From Siniperca chuatsi (Eukaryota; Chordata; Actinopteri; Centrarchiformes; Sinipercidae): a stretch of 64,000 nucleotides of DNA. How positions within the stretch are numbered: position 1 is the first letter of the stretch; each line of letters starts with the position of its first letter. This document shows positions 44,238 through 57,250 of the stretch, one piece after another. Location: assembly GCF_020085105.1 (NCBI RefSeq), contig NC_058056.1, positions 20,198,429 to 20,262,428 on the forward strand, given 5' to 3'. The translations under genes were made by a program, and so were the position numbers. The notes beneath the pieces were generated by a model. That model searched no databases and was not told the DNA's origin. It saw only the letters and a program-made list of their open reading frames with translations.

Positions 44238-44792
44238 ATGCTAGCAGCTCTGTGAGGCTGCACATAGGCACATCGGTACATTGAGTTAAATGCTAACTTC
44301 AACAAGCTCACAATGAAAATGCTAACATGCTTAGCAGGAATAATATTTACCATGTTTACCATCTTATTTTAGTGTGTTAGCATGCTAACATTTGCTAATG
44401 AGCACTAAATACAAAATACAGGTAATGGGAATGTTATTTGTAGGTATTTGGTCATCAACCAAAGTATTGGACAAAGTAAAATTTTGACCTGATGATGGCA
44501 CTTAATTAAAAGGTAAGGCAACACCAAAATTATTACAATTACCCCTGAAGGGGACATGGATGTCTGAACCAAATTTAATATAAATTCATCCAATAGTTGT
44601 TGAGACATTTCACTCTAAGCCACAAATGTCAACCCCATGGTGGCCCTTGAGGAAATGTCAGGGAATCACCAAAGTCATTAGGATTCATCGTCTGTGGACC
44701 ATGAATGTCTTCAAATTTCCACTGCAATTCATTAAATAGTTGCTGAAATATTGCCACCCATAGAGCCATGCCGCTAGCCAGCATGGCTAAGT
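44238..44792 (+). repeat. Percomorph interspersed repeat, copy 1 of 2
   Basis: Starts 'gctagcagctctgtgaggct', then a run of 'atgctaac'/'gttagcatgctaacat' blocks, and continues through 'tagttgttgagacatttcac', 'ccacaaatgtcaacccca', 'accaaagtcattaggattca' and 'agagccatgccgctagc'. A second copy in the same orientation and block order lies at 57,251-57,820. The family is familiar from perch-like fish genomes. I see no coding capacity or clear target duplication. Confidence 0.8.
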
Positions 44793-45560
44793 GATGCAAT
44801 ATGTGGATTGTTTTTTTCACTTTGCCTTATTATTATTAAGACCATTCATACTAGATCATTGATTCTCTTTAAGGCCGCAGGACATTGCGAACTGTGTCAC
44901 GCCACACATTCATTCAAGACATTGCACAAAGAGGAAATTGAACCATAAGTACTGTAAACAAAAAATACGCTGCATTCATAATATTGAGCTTTTGAGCATG
45001 TTTTGATACTTATTTTTAATAAAAAAAGACCAGTTAAGTGTCATGTGTCCAACAGCACTGTCATTTCCTGGGCATAACAAGTCAACTGTTTGACCTGCAG
45101 GCAAAACAGCTCACTCTGTTCTCAATAGAAGTCATTCACACATGAGAGCACAACATTTAATCTGTATCTATTGTACTGCTCCAAATGCCCAGTACTCCGA
45201 ATGCACCACATAGTCCATGTTTGCTCTGTCATACAGTAAATTCTGTTTACCAGCCTTAAAAACAGAGTTAAAAACCTAGGTGAGGTTTAACTGTGACTGC
45301 TGGAGTAAATACACAGCAAATGGCTCTTCTTCCTCGCCATTTTGGGTCACTGAGTCTGCCAGCAGCTCAGTTCGATCATATCCCTACAGCTCCATGGTCC
45401 TGAAGAAGTCCTTTGCACTCCTCAGAGTGCATTCTTATTCACCAATCCTGTACCCTCAGACAGCTGCTCATATTATCAAGCAAACCCCTGACATTTGGGT
45501 TACGTTCTGTTGATGTCTATATCAATGTCCTGGACATTTCTAATCCAAGGTTCCCACTCT
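44793..45560 (-). other. TNFSF10: TNFSF10 3' UTR and flank
   Basis: Noncoding sequence after the TNFSF10 stop (45,561-45,563). ATTAAA occurs on the minus strand at 45,161-45,156 and 45,020-45,015 as possible polyadenylation signals. Neither is certain. Confidence 0.4.
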
Positions 45561-48500
45561 TTAGCCCACAAGGAAGGCCCCAAAGTAGCTTGCCCTCCCG
45601 TCCATCTCCATGGTGCTGGCATTGCTAACAGTGATGAAGAGGCGGTCAGCAGGCTGTAGAAAGGCAGTTCCGGCCTGATGCAGGGAGAAGAGACCAGGCT
45701 CTGGACCCCGAGGCCAGCAGGCACTCCGGGACGATTTCATTAGCAGGATGGGCACAGTGTAGGAACTCATCTGTGGACCATATCACAAAAACAAGATCAA
45801 AACCTACATAAACAAAGCATTACATTATACATTATATTAGCATATAGCATTGATTTATAAGCATTATATCTTTCTGATACCGTCTTAAATGAATAGTTTC
45901 ATTTCTTACTTTTGGTGCATTCAAGGACACTCTGACATTTGAGGTTTGAGAGTTGGCTTGCATTCACGAGCTGTGTTATCAAATAATTATTACCCACAAT
46001 AAACTGACTGAATTTGCTTCACTTTGTGCAGCCTGACATTGTATTCTGTTGACAAGACACCTCGAACTGCAAACAAGGTCGGTTATTACTCTTTGTATTG
46101 TGCATTTTTAATCCATGGAGGTTTTATGTTTGTAAAACTTTCCCAGAGCCTAGCAAAGTGATTTTTATTTGTGTTACGTTATCCCAGTGTAAAGTCTATG
46201 GGCCGAGTGGGAAACCTGGAAGCTAGAAAACTTTTTTGGCTTATGCGCCAGGCAAGCAATTTTCATTCAAGTGAGTGATTGAAAAGGTTGCTGTTCGGCA
46301 GCCTACTCTCAACTCCAGATGCTGAAATGTCCTTGAACAGCTCGAAGATTTCAAACAGTCCTTGTTCACTATTGTATTACCACGCAATGATAACATGACG
46401 TTAACTGAATCAAATTATGGCTAAATGTTCATTGTAATGGATAATCTATCTCAAGCATGTTCCAATTCCAGGTATTATCCTTTAATAGGGTGCAGAATGC
46501 CTAACCTTCTTGTAGATATACTGGACAAGCTGTACTCCTTCCTCCTCTTTTGTTTCCCCTGTCTCCCCCTTTGCCTCCCCATCTGTCTCCCCCGTGGAGG
46601 GCAGTCTGAAATAGGTCTGTGCATAGATGTAGTAGAGGCCTGCTCTGGGCACCAGCAGCTCTCCTCCCCTCAGCTCCATGTTCTGCAGGAAGGACAAACC
46701 TCTCTGGCCCTCCCACGCTCTGATTCGCTCCCCCAGGTACCCCCTGCTGCTCCGCGAGCCTGCAACCGCACATAAAATCACACAAACAAGCAGAAACTCG
46801 CACATAAACACAACGACTAAGGCCATTCACTATGATGCAAGATCATTTGAGATTACAGGGTGGAGTGTTGACTGAGTATAAACAGTCACTGCTATTCAAA
46901 TAAGGAACAAATGTAAATAAGGTGTACAATTATACAATAATATTGACCAGCCACAGACCAGTGGCTGCCCAACAACGATTGCTTCTCTGATAGGCTAAAA
47001 TAATACTCAGCTATGTGTGCTAAAAAAACATTCATTGTTTTTCTTTCTGCAATGATACTTTGATCTGCAAAGTTCACTGACAACAACCACATGTTAGAGC
47101 ACCAGAAGGAACAGATGAGATCCAGCCACGCTGAGGGATGTGTATGTGTGTAAAGAAAGAAGGTTGACCAACCTTCTAGTTTTATGATATTCAGTAATAT
47201 ATTCCTTATGGACAACAAAATCCTTATATTTTTAACAAGTCCAATGAAAATACTCTCAATACTTTTCAACTTCTCCATTCTGTCTGTGGCTATCAGCCTC
47301 GAGCACATTTGTTCCCATTATAGACACAAATCTTTAAAAACGCGTCAAAAATATATACTTTCATTTTTTTAAAAGGGTAAATAATTTCCTAAAACAGCTG
47401 GGCACTGTAGTTTTCAGCAAACTTTGCTCAAACAGGTGTGGTGGTAAATAGTGCATCTGTTGGGGACTATTTTCCACCACGGATCAATACACATTTGGTG
47501 CTCTAGTAAGTGTTTAAGGCAGCAGGACGTGTATGTGGGATTGACTCAAAATAAACTACAGTGCCCAGGTTTATTATAATTAAGGAATATGTCACCCAAT
47601 GCAGCGGTGTGGCCCACTGATGTGTTTTTAATTGTTTTTGGACAATGATGGTGCTCTATGGCTCAGAATAATAAGATATATCAAGCTTTGGCTACATGGG
47701 CAATGCTTGTTAGTAGGATCAGTTCATTGCTGATTTTAGTCATTTCATGGAATTTATTCACAATAAATAAATAAATAATAAATAGGGAACATTACCAGAC
47801 TTATTCTTTAAAGGCAACAGTGTAGAATTACAAAAACTTTGACTTTGGCGTCCCCCAGTGGTAGTATCAAAAAAGACACTGTGGCAGATAGTAATGCATG
47901 CTGCTTCCCCACATCCCCCCTCCTTCCCACAGACCTCACTGAGGATACAGAGATGAATGGTCTGAGGGCAGCACATAGACTGCACTAATTTTCAAGATTC
48001 AAATAATTATTTGTCACTTACTCATATGAATAAGGATATTAATAACATATATTATTATCATATTACTCATTTTAATGGGGATTTTAACAAGTTTCTAGAA
48101 ACAAAAACTTAAAAACTCAGAACAATTTGAAAAATGCTATGGCTTTGAATGGAGTGAAACCAAATGTATTTGTAACTGGCTCAACTAAATGAAAATAAAA
48201 ACGAAATGAAATTAAAAAGTTTTTTTAATTGCTGAGTACCTTGCATCATTCAAAAACGAATTAAAATGGTTGAATGGTTGAACTTTAATTTAATGACTTG
48301 TGGTGGGATGCTTTTTCCTCCTTGTTAGAGATGTGTGTTTCCCAGAATTTGGTGATAAAATAAACATCTTCTGAGTAAAAGAGTTGAAAACTAGGGGTGT
48401 TTTCATGGTCAAGTGGTCTATCACACATATCGTAATCGTACAAGTTGCATGCTATCGCCTCTGTCTGCTAAATGAATGTGAAAATGCCATAAAACGAATC

Positions 48501-51477
48501 ATAAAAACATTAAAATTGTATCAGTTTAGGACTGCCACACACCTGGAATTTCTGAAGATACTGTATATGTTTGTTTAATATTGGGACACAGAGTAAGTGA
48601 GACATTGACTAGTCAAAAAGACAACTACAAGACACTTTGACAAGGATAAAGCAGCTGAACATCTGCAGGTCCTGACAAACATGCAGGTATGAAGATGTTA
48701 CTGAATCTGAGAGCAGCCTGGGAAGCCATGAAGCACATTCCTCACTCTGGAAAGGTATGGGTGAAGCAACATAGTACTCGCAGGTGTGTGAACATCGTGA
48801 TTATGTGTCAGGAAATCACGAGCCCTGTGTTCAAGAAGTCAGATATGCTTTCCAGGACTTCATTCCAAATGTAACTGACTCTACTTGGTGTTCATACTGG
48901 ATATTTTACTTCTGTACAACATTAAAGGATCCTCACCATCTGCTGTTGGAGGCTCTGTGGACGAGGTGACACCAGTCACATGGGCAGCAACTTTAGGAAG
49001 AGGGACCCCTCGGACCCCAGGGCTCAGGATAGGCATCACTCCTGTCAGCTTATCTGTGAAAACACAGGCAGATAAGAAAAACACGCAGGACATTTTTAGT
49101 GGATAAAGACATACTTACTTCAATTAGTAGTAATTGATAGTGAATGGAGGGATTGTTCTCACCTCTCATGGCAGTGGATATCTCCTTCTGGAATCTATCA
49201 GCCATCGTCTGGAAGAAAAACACCCAGAGAGACAGAAAGAAAAAGAGAGTGAATGGGTGGCAAGTTAAAGTATCTTGTCCTCTTCAGTTATTATGCCTTT
49301 TGGGTATCTTTAGATCGAAATTAACAACATTCAGTAATTCACCAGGGACCTTGTCACCCCCATGAATCAGTCCTGACTCTGGGTCATAGCAGTATTCCCC
49401 TGTGGGTGGTGTCTGAGTAACTGCATTTAATGTACAAACAAATTATAAGTCTAATTTCTGAAAATGCTGCAACATTGTGGACAGAACATGTACTGTGTGG
49501 ACAATCCTGTAAAAAATGGCCACTGGTGTCTTAAATATGATAAAAAGAAGAACCAAATTAACCCTGCACTCAAAAAACAACAGATAATGGAAGAATTTAA
49601 GTTTTATAAAAAAAAAAATCAAAAAAATCAAAAACCTTCTCTATGTGGTAGTGGAGCTGTTGCGTGACTTGCCAGCAGGGGTCGCTCTTCTTGTCCTCTG
49701 CTGAATCTTCAAAGTCAGAGCGCAGATTTGCATTAATCAGACAGGAAACGCTACTCTGGGAGAAACTCTCCTGCATCTGTCAACATAAAATTAGTAAAAC
49801 AAACAATGCAACCAACGATTATCTTCATTGTCGATTCATCTGTTAATTATTTTCTTGATTAACTGATAATACAGTGAGGAACAACAACAGCAAATATTTG
49901 GTATTTTTGCTGGAAAAATTACTGAAACAATTCATTGATTATCAAAATGGTTTAATAGATAGCAAAGCATAGTTTCATGTGGCTTTTGGCTTCGACAATA
50001 TGGTGGCAACACATCATTACAATGAAAATAATGATACTTCAATACATATTTTTAATCTTGATTAATTAAAAAACTCAAAATATTCTTTGTCAGAGTAATA
50101 GTCCCTTGGTTATTTAACAAAATATACAGAAGTTGTACAGGTGGATGCCAATTAGTGCATTAATATGCAATTAACTCTGACGTGGTCACAGGTGAGGTGG
50201 GCATTTTACTGGGACTCAGCCAATCAGAACTCAGCACCAGATCTATCAGCTTTTTCAAAAAGCTTTTTCTGCTTGTCATAATGTCTGCTCGAGCCTGAGA
50301 TGTGTTGCTTTAGGGTGTCACAACCCCTGAGTCCTGACTAGTCTCATTTCCTGCCATTGTTTTCTGTTATCTACTCTGCCAACTTTCTCCTCTCTCATTG
50401 TCCCACGTTAGAATGGTAGAAATTCTTGCATAACTGGGACTTTTAGCTCATATGACCTAATAAACTTCTCTAAAATATGAATCTTGCAGTATTTAATCCC
50501 TGAAGGAACAGAAAGTGTGTCTGCAGAAGATTATTCAAGTTGTTAACGACCACTTCATTGTTACGTATTAATGTCTGGGTCAGAGCTGGCCCTACCTTAA
50601 GCGATATAAGCAGTTGCTTAGGGGGCCCCCTAGAAAAGATTTTTTTTAATGAACATGAGATCATAACGAAACAAAAATTGACATTTCGTGCCATTTTTGC
50701 CAACAAATAGTGACAAAACAATAAGCTCAGAAACGAGCGAAATGGAAAATTTAGGTAGTAATAGTAATTTCTTTATACTTCCTCATCTGACTTCCTCCTT
50801 TGATCCCACCATAATTACTGAGGCCACTAGAGGTCGCCTCCTAATGATAAACTTAACTGTCTCTTGGCTCCCTATTACGTGGGTTATATACCAATTATAG
50901 TGCATTACATTTCATAGGTACAACTATGAAAAGTGAATGAGAACTGCCTCTGCTGCTAATAGGTCCTACTTTAGTCTTTTCATGCTTATTTGTACATTAT
51001 GTGTGCTTAAACTAATATTTACAGTATACAAGTTGGTTCAGCGCAAACACGTTACAATGAGGGGGGCCCCCAAACCAAATCCTGCCCCCAAAGGTCTATG
51101 GCCAGCCCTGTCTGGGGTACTAAATAGTGAGTTCAAGGTGGTATTTTTAATGTCCCATTCTTATAATCGTATGGAGACTCATAAAATTGTGTCCCTGTGG
51201 TACCCCTGCATAATGAATGGTACATAACTATGAAGCTCTGTGTTGTAGCTAAAGTTAATTTGTCATTGTTAAAATATGTGTCAAACCTCCCCTTTCCCCC
51301 AGTGAGACGGCAGTCACTTTGATGCTATCATTATCTGAAGGGGAAGACAAACGCATATCTTACCGTGCTCAGGACTTTGTTGAAGTACATAAAACTGACG
51401 GCAACCGCGATGGTCTGGAGGAGGATTGCTGCGAGTATGATGAGCCCCAGACACTGGAGAGAAACAGAAATGGCCAT
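45561..51477 (-). CDS. TNFSF10: TNFSF10 (TRAIL), TNF superfamily ligand (6 exons)
   Basis: TNFSF10 is a type II membrane, trimeric TNF-family ligand that engages death receptors and can be shed. Exons in transcript order: 51477-51364, 49776-49636, 49208-49163, 49053-48937, 46759-46506, 45770-45561; phases agree, giving 293 residues (human 281). Exon 1 encodes a short cytoplasmic tail and one membrane segment (residues about 9-32). The stalk has the family motif DPCWQV. The TNF homology domain starts at KVAAHVTG and runs through YYIYAQTYF, VQYIYKK, PILLMKSS, the conserved Cys (SACW) that in human TRAIL binds the trimer's zinc ion, and the ending SYFGAFLVG. The ATG at 51,477 has a good context (GATATGG); the frame is open further upstream, but only from a TTG. 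Neighbouring NCEH1 matches human synteny. One loop carries an extra acidic stretch. Confidence 0.95.
46760..48936 (-). other. TNFSF10 intron 4
   Basis: A 2,177-bp AT-rich intron. It holds a short interspersed repeat (47,806-47,915). No exon-like conserved frame is recognised elsewhere in it. Confidence 0.6.
47806..47915 (+). repeat. Short interspersed repeat, copy 2
   Basis: Reads 'ttaaaggcaacagtgtagaa', 'gtcccccagtggtagtatc', 'aaaaaagacactgtggcaga', 'tagtaatgcatgctgctt'. It shares the block order of the copy at 27,312-27,425. Confidence 0.7.
49800..49960 (+). repeat. 'gctgcaactaa' family fragment in TNFSF10 intron 1
   Basis: Reads 'accaacgattatcttcattg', 'tcgattcatctgttaatta', 'ttttcttgattaactgataa', the order typical of the family. 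It lies just upstream of TNFSF10 exon 2. Confidence 0.55.
50581..51110. mobile_element. hAT-like non-autonomous DNA transposon (MITE), about 530 bp
   Basis: The left end is CAGAGCTGGCCCTACC and the right end is ...GGCCAGCCCTG, whose reverse complement is CAGGGCTGGCC, so the ends are inverted repeats of the CAG(A/G)G type found in hAT elements. The subterminal blocks 'gggggccccc' (about 50,620-50,630) and 'ggggggccccc' (about 51,061-51,071) are also mirrored. The left flank ends gtctgggt and the right flank starts tctggggt, an 8-bp target duplication with one base lost on the left, as expected for hAT. There is no transposase frame. It is inserted in TNFSF10 intron 1, about 250 bp downstream of exon 1. 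Confidence 0.8.
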
Positions 51478-51579
51478 ATCACAGCGCGAGTGTGGCACGC
51501 AAATAAGTTCCGAGAAGCAAGACAACACTTCCAGCAATGGGGACAAGTCAGATCAAGCTCTGCTGCATTTCTGCTCCGG

Positions 51580-51588
51580 AGGGAGAGA

Positions 51589-51627
<39 letters not shown>

Positions 51628-51698
51628 AGGGAGAGAGAGAGAGAGCGAGAGAGCGCGGCAGTTTGTAGTTAGGTGGAGCAGAGAGAGAGAGAGAGAGT
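51580..51698. repeat. (GA)n/(GGGA)n purine tract upstream of TNFSF10
   Basis: Almost uninterrupted GA and GGGA units on the plus strand (CT on the TNFSF10 coding strand), about 100 bp 5' of the TNFSF10 start codon. It lies in the 5' leader or core promoter. Confidence 0.85.
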
Positions 51699-54080
51699 AG
51701 GTATGGAAGATTACAACAGCCTCAAGATGTCACTGTTAATAGATAGAAATGAGCTGGGAGCTAGATGCTGCACATGCAACTTTATGACGCCTTCAAGTGC
51801 TGTCGGAAATATGGAAACTTTGAGTTGAGAGCACATGCACATGTACAACCCAAATAAGAGGCAAATACTATTAATGAAGACAACTTGGGCTGACTGTGTG
51901 AGACATCAGATGACAGCGTATTAAAAGGCTATGACAATAACATGCTGATGCACCTCACATGTGGCCTGATATATTTTGTGAAAGAAACAATGATAATTTG
52001 GATCTTTAAATTGTTCTTTAAATTGTTGAAATATTTTACTCAGATTCCACTTTTTGATACACATACCACTGACAAGATAGTGCAGCATGTCATTGCAGCT
52101 ACAGTATACAACAGATTATTTTCTTTACTTCAAGGTCCATTTAATAACTGTTCTGGAGCATTCAATCATATCACATTATTTTCATCAGCAGATGGAGTTT
52201 CCCAGTTGTCATGTAGTTACATATGTTCAAATTTCCATTTTTTGGAGCACTTTAAGGACATTTGGTCTATGCTTGCTTCAAAAGTTGAGCTTTAAAGTTA
52301 ATTCTATTATTATATTAATATTGCATATTATGTATATATAAAAATAACATTTAAAAGAAAACCAGACATGTTTTACTTTACAGGCTTATAAAAAAGCCCT
52401 ATATCTATCAAGTCATGGTAATAAAAAAAATGTAAGTCCAAAAGTTACTAAACAAACATTCAAACTAATTGTTTTTGAGTATGTGGAGCATAAAGGAACT
52501 TTATATAGATAGAAAAAGTAGATCAGGTTTCTGTGCTGTGTAAAATCCTGTAGTTATGTGAAGCAGATGTTTGTAGAAGGCAGCAGTCTTTCAGTATTTG
52601 ACATTGTTTGCTCCTCTGTGTAGTTCAAAGTAGCTTTGTTCCCATTAAATCCCATTGTCCCAACATCAGCCACAATTTGTAACTGGGTTAATTTACTTAT
52701 TACTTCCCGCAAGAAGCACTTCATTGCATTACAATGATGTATTTTATTAAGATATCTGGCCTTTTGTCTGTATTTTAATCACTCTTTGTTGTAACTTTTC
52801 ATTCTCACAATTTTGTCTGTATAATACTTGGAAGTTCTCTGGTGTTTAAAGGTTAAACAGCTGCAGACAAAGTTAATTAAAGTACAACAAATGCTGTGCA
52901 ATAAGTTACTGTAACTCAAACTTTATTCTCACTCCACTGTTTACTGCTCTTGACTCCTGCATTGCAGATCCAAGTACCTCTGACTGGCTGTTGCTTGATT
53001 AAAAAAGATAAAACAATGTTGTAATGTCATGTTGTCACCAAAATCACTTGATGCGATGAGTTGTATGTATGACAGTCAAAGTCAGAAGTCAAAGCTTGAG
53101 TGGAGCACATGAAGGCAGCATCACTGCATGAAATTTGCAAGTAGCAGATAATCAGCATCTGAAAGTAAGATTAAAAAAGACCTTTTTCTTCTCTTTCCTG
53201 CTATTGTGAAGTGATCTGAGAGAATGCTAGCCGATTAGTGCCAAATGACCCGCCATTGTTAACGCTTCAATGTAGCTCAAAGTAGTATTTGTCACAGGGG
53301 AGTCATTCAATCTGCAGAACTTAACCTTGAATGATTCCTGGTGGTTCCTTTACTTTCATTCCTTTACCTCTAACCCCTGCTCCATTGTCAGTGTGAGGAA
53401 GTGAGAGTGGAGCTGAGAGAGTTCACAGCTCCTGGATGTGGATGACCCTCCCAACAATCAAGACCTGTGTTAAAATGTGTAACACATTCACACTGGCACA
53501 CATGCTGCTATTATGTTCACACAGTCATGCACATGCACCATACATTTCACAGCAGGTTCACAGGTTCACAGAGGTAGGTACTGTACTAGATTAAACTGAA
53601 AATGTTGGAAGTGTAAGAGAGGACAACATCTGAGGAAAATAAGTATTTAGTTTATTAACTTTACTGATTAAAATCTCAAAATGCGGAAGTTAAAGTGATA
53701 AGAGATTCCTGTATTCCCTGAAGTGAGTCAATTCCCAGGCTTGTCAGAGAGAAGTAGAAGAGAAGGTGAGTGGTATTTGAAGACGACTGTCTGGCCTCAG
53801 GCAGGCAAGATGACACCCTGAGAGACATGCCTGTTTACAGTCCCATGGCAAACAGACACACAGAGAGAAGGTATGTGTATGGAATTATTGCAGAAATTAC
53901 AGCCATTTACAACTATGTTCAACTATGTTTTAACATTTTCATCAACGTCCTTTCCTATCATGTTGTATGTTATTTCTTCCTCTTAGGTCCAATCAGCCGG
54001 TGACCATTGACCTCTGTCAGACATGTCCACATGCAACAGGCCCTGACTGGCTTTAATCCCCTGGTGTTTTAAAGTTTAAA

Positions 54081-54225
54081 GGAATAGATTGACATTTTGG
54101 GAAATATGATTATTTGCCTTCTTGCCAAGAGTTAAATGAGAATGTTATGTCTCGTTTGTCTAATCCTTACAAAGTGTAAAAGTAACAAGTTGTGGTTTTA
54201 TGTGGGGTTATGTGACTATTTCTGT
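54081..54225 (+). repeat. Internally deleted copy of the 'gagttagatgagaa' fish repeat
   Basis: Reads 'ggaatagattgacattttgg', 'cttgccaagagttaaatgag', then jumps to 'tctcgtttgtctaatcctta' and 'caagttgtggttttatgtgg'. The middle of the family is missing. It is the same family as the composite at 29,775-30,150. Confidence 0.7.
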
Positions 54226-55169
54226 TATATTTTTAATTTTCGGCTGTGGGGAGAGTGAACAGTAAACAATGAAGCTAATATCAATTAGTTAAAATTACAA
54301 ACAATATCGCTAGATTACACACATGCATAGTTTCCTTTGAATCCCTCCTGTGTGTGAAGGCAATTTGACTTCAGTGCTGGAATGGCGGTCTCCGCCACTA
54401 ACCATAAAAACTAATATATAGAAAAGTAAATACAAAATGTAAATACATTGAATTGTTATTGCTGAAAAATGCAGACCACAAATAGGATCAAAATTAGGGT
54501 TTCATTTCATGAAAATTTGAAATGTTTAAAACCCTGAAACTGGAACGTAACTTTGGTTAACACCAAAATCATCAAAAACTTCTGTCTCTCTGTGAGGAAC
54601 ACACAGTCCTGCTGTGAAACTGTTCGACTTAGTGACTCAGAAAAACTATTTTCCAAACCCTGAATCTGAAATCAGTTACAAGAACAATGGGAAACAGGAA
54701 AACAAAAGGAGAGCTGCTGCTTCTCTGGAAATGAAAGCAGTTTTCCCCTGAAGCGAAGAGCTTGAATAATACCCAGAAGACATATAATAGATTTAAAAGA
54801 CAGATCACGCTCCATCCACCCTGCTCTGTCCTCCACTCCCCTTTTCACTCCCCTGAGGCTTCTCCTCCCAATGCTTGTCTTGGTAAAGTCATGGAATCTC
54901 CCTAAATTCCCGTCTGAGCACTACAGCTGCTCATTGTCTCATTTATAAAAGAGAGAGTAATGCTGAAAAATGCTACAGCAGCACAATGCACGCAGCTGCC
55001 AATGAGTTAGTTACTGTGTCAGTGGAAGGGTGTTTCCCTGATAGGAAATTACTGTATATGTGAATGTGGGACCTTAGAAACAGAGCCAGGTCATTCATTT
55101 CTATCATCTATCATTTTTAATGTTAGTATGTTGTTGTTAAATTTAGGGTTAGACTAAGGATTATATTTA

Positions 55170-55410
55170 CACAGTGGTGCAGGTAGAGTTCAGACCCTTT
55201 ACTTAAGTAGAAATAGCAATGCAACAATGTATAAATGCTTCATTACAAGTAACAGTCCTGCATTCAAAAACTTTAATTTACAGAAGGGTTATCAGCTAAA
55301 TGTACCTAAAGTATCAAAGGTATTTAACATGCAGTAAAATGGCCCCGGTGAGTGTTTTATTACTGTATGTTTTATTATTGGATTATTGTTTACAATGCAT
55401 TCATGTGTAA
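55170..55410 (+). repeat. Percomorph 'acttaagtaaaagta' repeat
   Basis: Reads 'acagtggtgcaggtagagtt', 'cagaccctttacttaagtag', 'cattacaagtaacagtcctg', 'cattcaaaaactttaa', then 'aaagtatcaaagg' and 'catgcagtaaaatggcccc'. This order is characteristic of a very common element in spiny-rayed fishes. Confidence 0.75.
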
Positions 55411-57250
55411 TTACCAAATGTGTGTTAGATTAAGACCATAAAAGGTTCATGTTGTTCTCCCCCACTAGAGGGAGGTGTTGCATTGATTATTGGTGCTGCT
55501 GGATTTAATGACCCAGAAATACACTTTCTCTGTAAGTAAGAAACAGCCCATGGGGTCTTTGCAGTCTCTAATAATAGCAATGTAGAGTACATATGCAACA
55601 TTAATTATCTATTCAGCAGCCACACTGTTATTCATGTCTTTCTGGTATATTAAAACATCTATTTTAAGTGGTTCTGTTTAATTTAAGGAATTTTTCTTTC
55701 TCTGTGTTGGCTTCCTATTGGTTAATATATTTGTGACCAACTTACGACTTTTTCAAACTTTTAATTACTTTTTTTTAATAACTGGAAAGCATATCCACAG
55801 AATAGTTGAAAAACATTACACATATTTTTATGCATTTATACATAAGCATCCAAATTTGGAGGAGCTAAAGGTGACATATAATAACTATGTTGGTTGGATG
55901 ATACATTTAATGAATGCATGGAGACCCTAGAAACAATCAGTAGTAAAAAAAAAAGTGATGTGTTTAATTAATTAATTATTTTCAGTCTATTTAAAGTCTT
56001 TTAACTATTGCACTTAGTTAAAAGTGCAAAAGTTAAAATACAAGTTGTACTAAATAGATAGCAAATAAACAGATAGCAGCTGCAGATTAAGTAATGAACA
56101 ACAGGCATTGTCCAATGCATTAATTGAAGCATAATCTTTATGCATGACGAGCATTTTCTCCTGTTGACTCACTGCAGCTGAATGTTACTCAATGTTAATC
56201 AACACAAGAAATATGCAGTTTTTCTACTTTTACAAGGTGCATGTTGCCATCTTATATGACCAAAAGCACCTGAATATGCAACACGGCAACAACAAGTCAT
56301 GTACAACAGTCAAAGTGAACATTGCTTCAGTCACATACAGCCTCCAGGTACAGTGAAGCTGCAACATTCACACTTTTACTATCAGGGTTGTTAAAAGGCA
56401 TTCTGGGAAACGTGAATGTCACTAATGAGGGAGGTTGAGCAAAAAGCAGTTTTACTGAAAACTAAAACATAAAAAATCCACCTAGTTACAAAATAACATT
56501 TGACACATTGAACATCACAGGCTGATGATGCATAGCAGTGTCTCTGGAAGTGGATTTAGTTTTTTTAAGTAGCAAACAAACACAACAATTTGTGCTTCAT
56601 GAGCATGACTTCATGTTTTTTATTGACACCCTTTACCAGTTCCTTCATAAGTCACAACAGTGGACAGAGCAGAGGACATTTGTGTCCCATATGAAATGCT
56701 TCAAAGCTGTGAAAATTAAATTTAGAAATAAAATGACATTATTTGAAGCCCTTGCAGATTCTCAGTTTGAAAACTCTTTAGCCAGTGCTGACCCAGCAGA
56801 GCGGATATTGGGATGAATGATTTACTACTAATTTTGACAAGTGAATGCAACTTGCAACTTCAGTGATTCATTCATGTCCCATGTATCCCTATTCAGGCAT
56901 TTAAATCATTTAAATGTTCAGATACATAGAATGTCCTGTAAGTAGAACACAATGTGAATAATAAATGGAAGGAAACTTAAGGAAATAGTGCATTTTGTTA
57001 GTGATTTTCAAGTGTCAACATCATCTGTCAGGGTAGATGGGTGTTACTACAGCTAGATGAGTTGTCAAAAAGTTCAATACTGTCCACAAGAAAGGTAATG
57101 ATTAATGGATTCCCCAATTTAAAAAAAAGTACCTTAACAAAGCAGTGTGCCTTGATTTTTTTGTGAGGAGAGACACAATATGATTTACAAATGTTATCTG
57201 TCCCATGTGTGATGTGAACATTGTTCTTTCTTACTACAAGAAGAGTCAAC

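Noticed and set aside
51478-51546. Upstream extension of the TNFSF10 N-terminus
   Set aside because: The frame is open but its only upstream start is TTG; the ATG at 51,477 has a good context and matches the expected short cytoplasmic tail.
51319-51700. Plus-strand open frames over TNFSF10 exon 1
   Set aside because: They are antisense to the real exon and extend through the GA repeat as Arg-Glu runs.
56538-56816. 92-codon open frame in the TNFSF10-NCEH1 gap
   Set aside because: No recognisable motif, no splice or promoter context, and AT-rich composition like the surrounding DNA.
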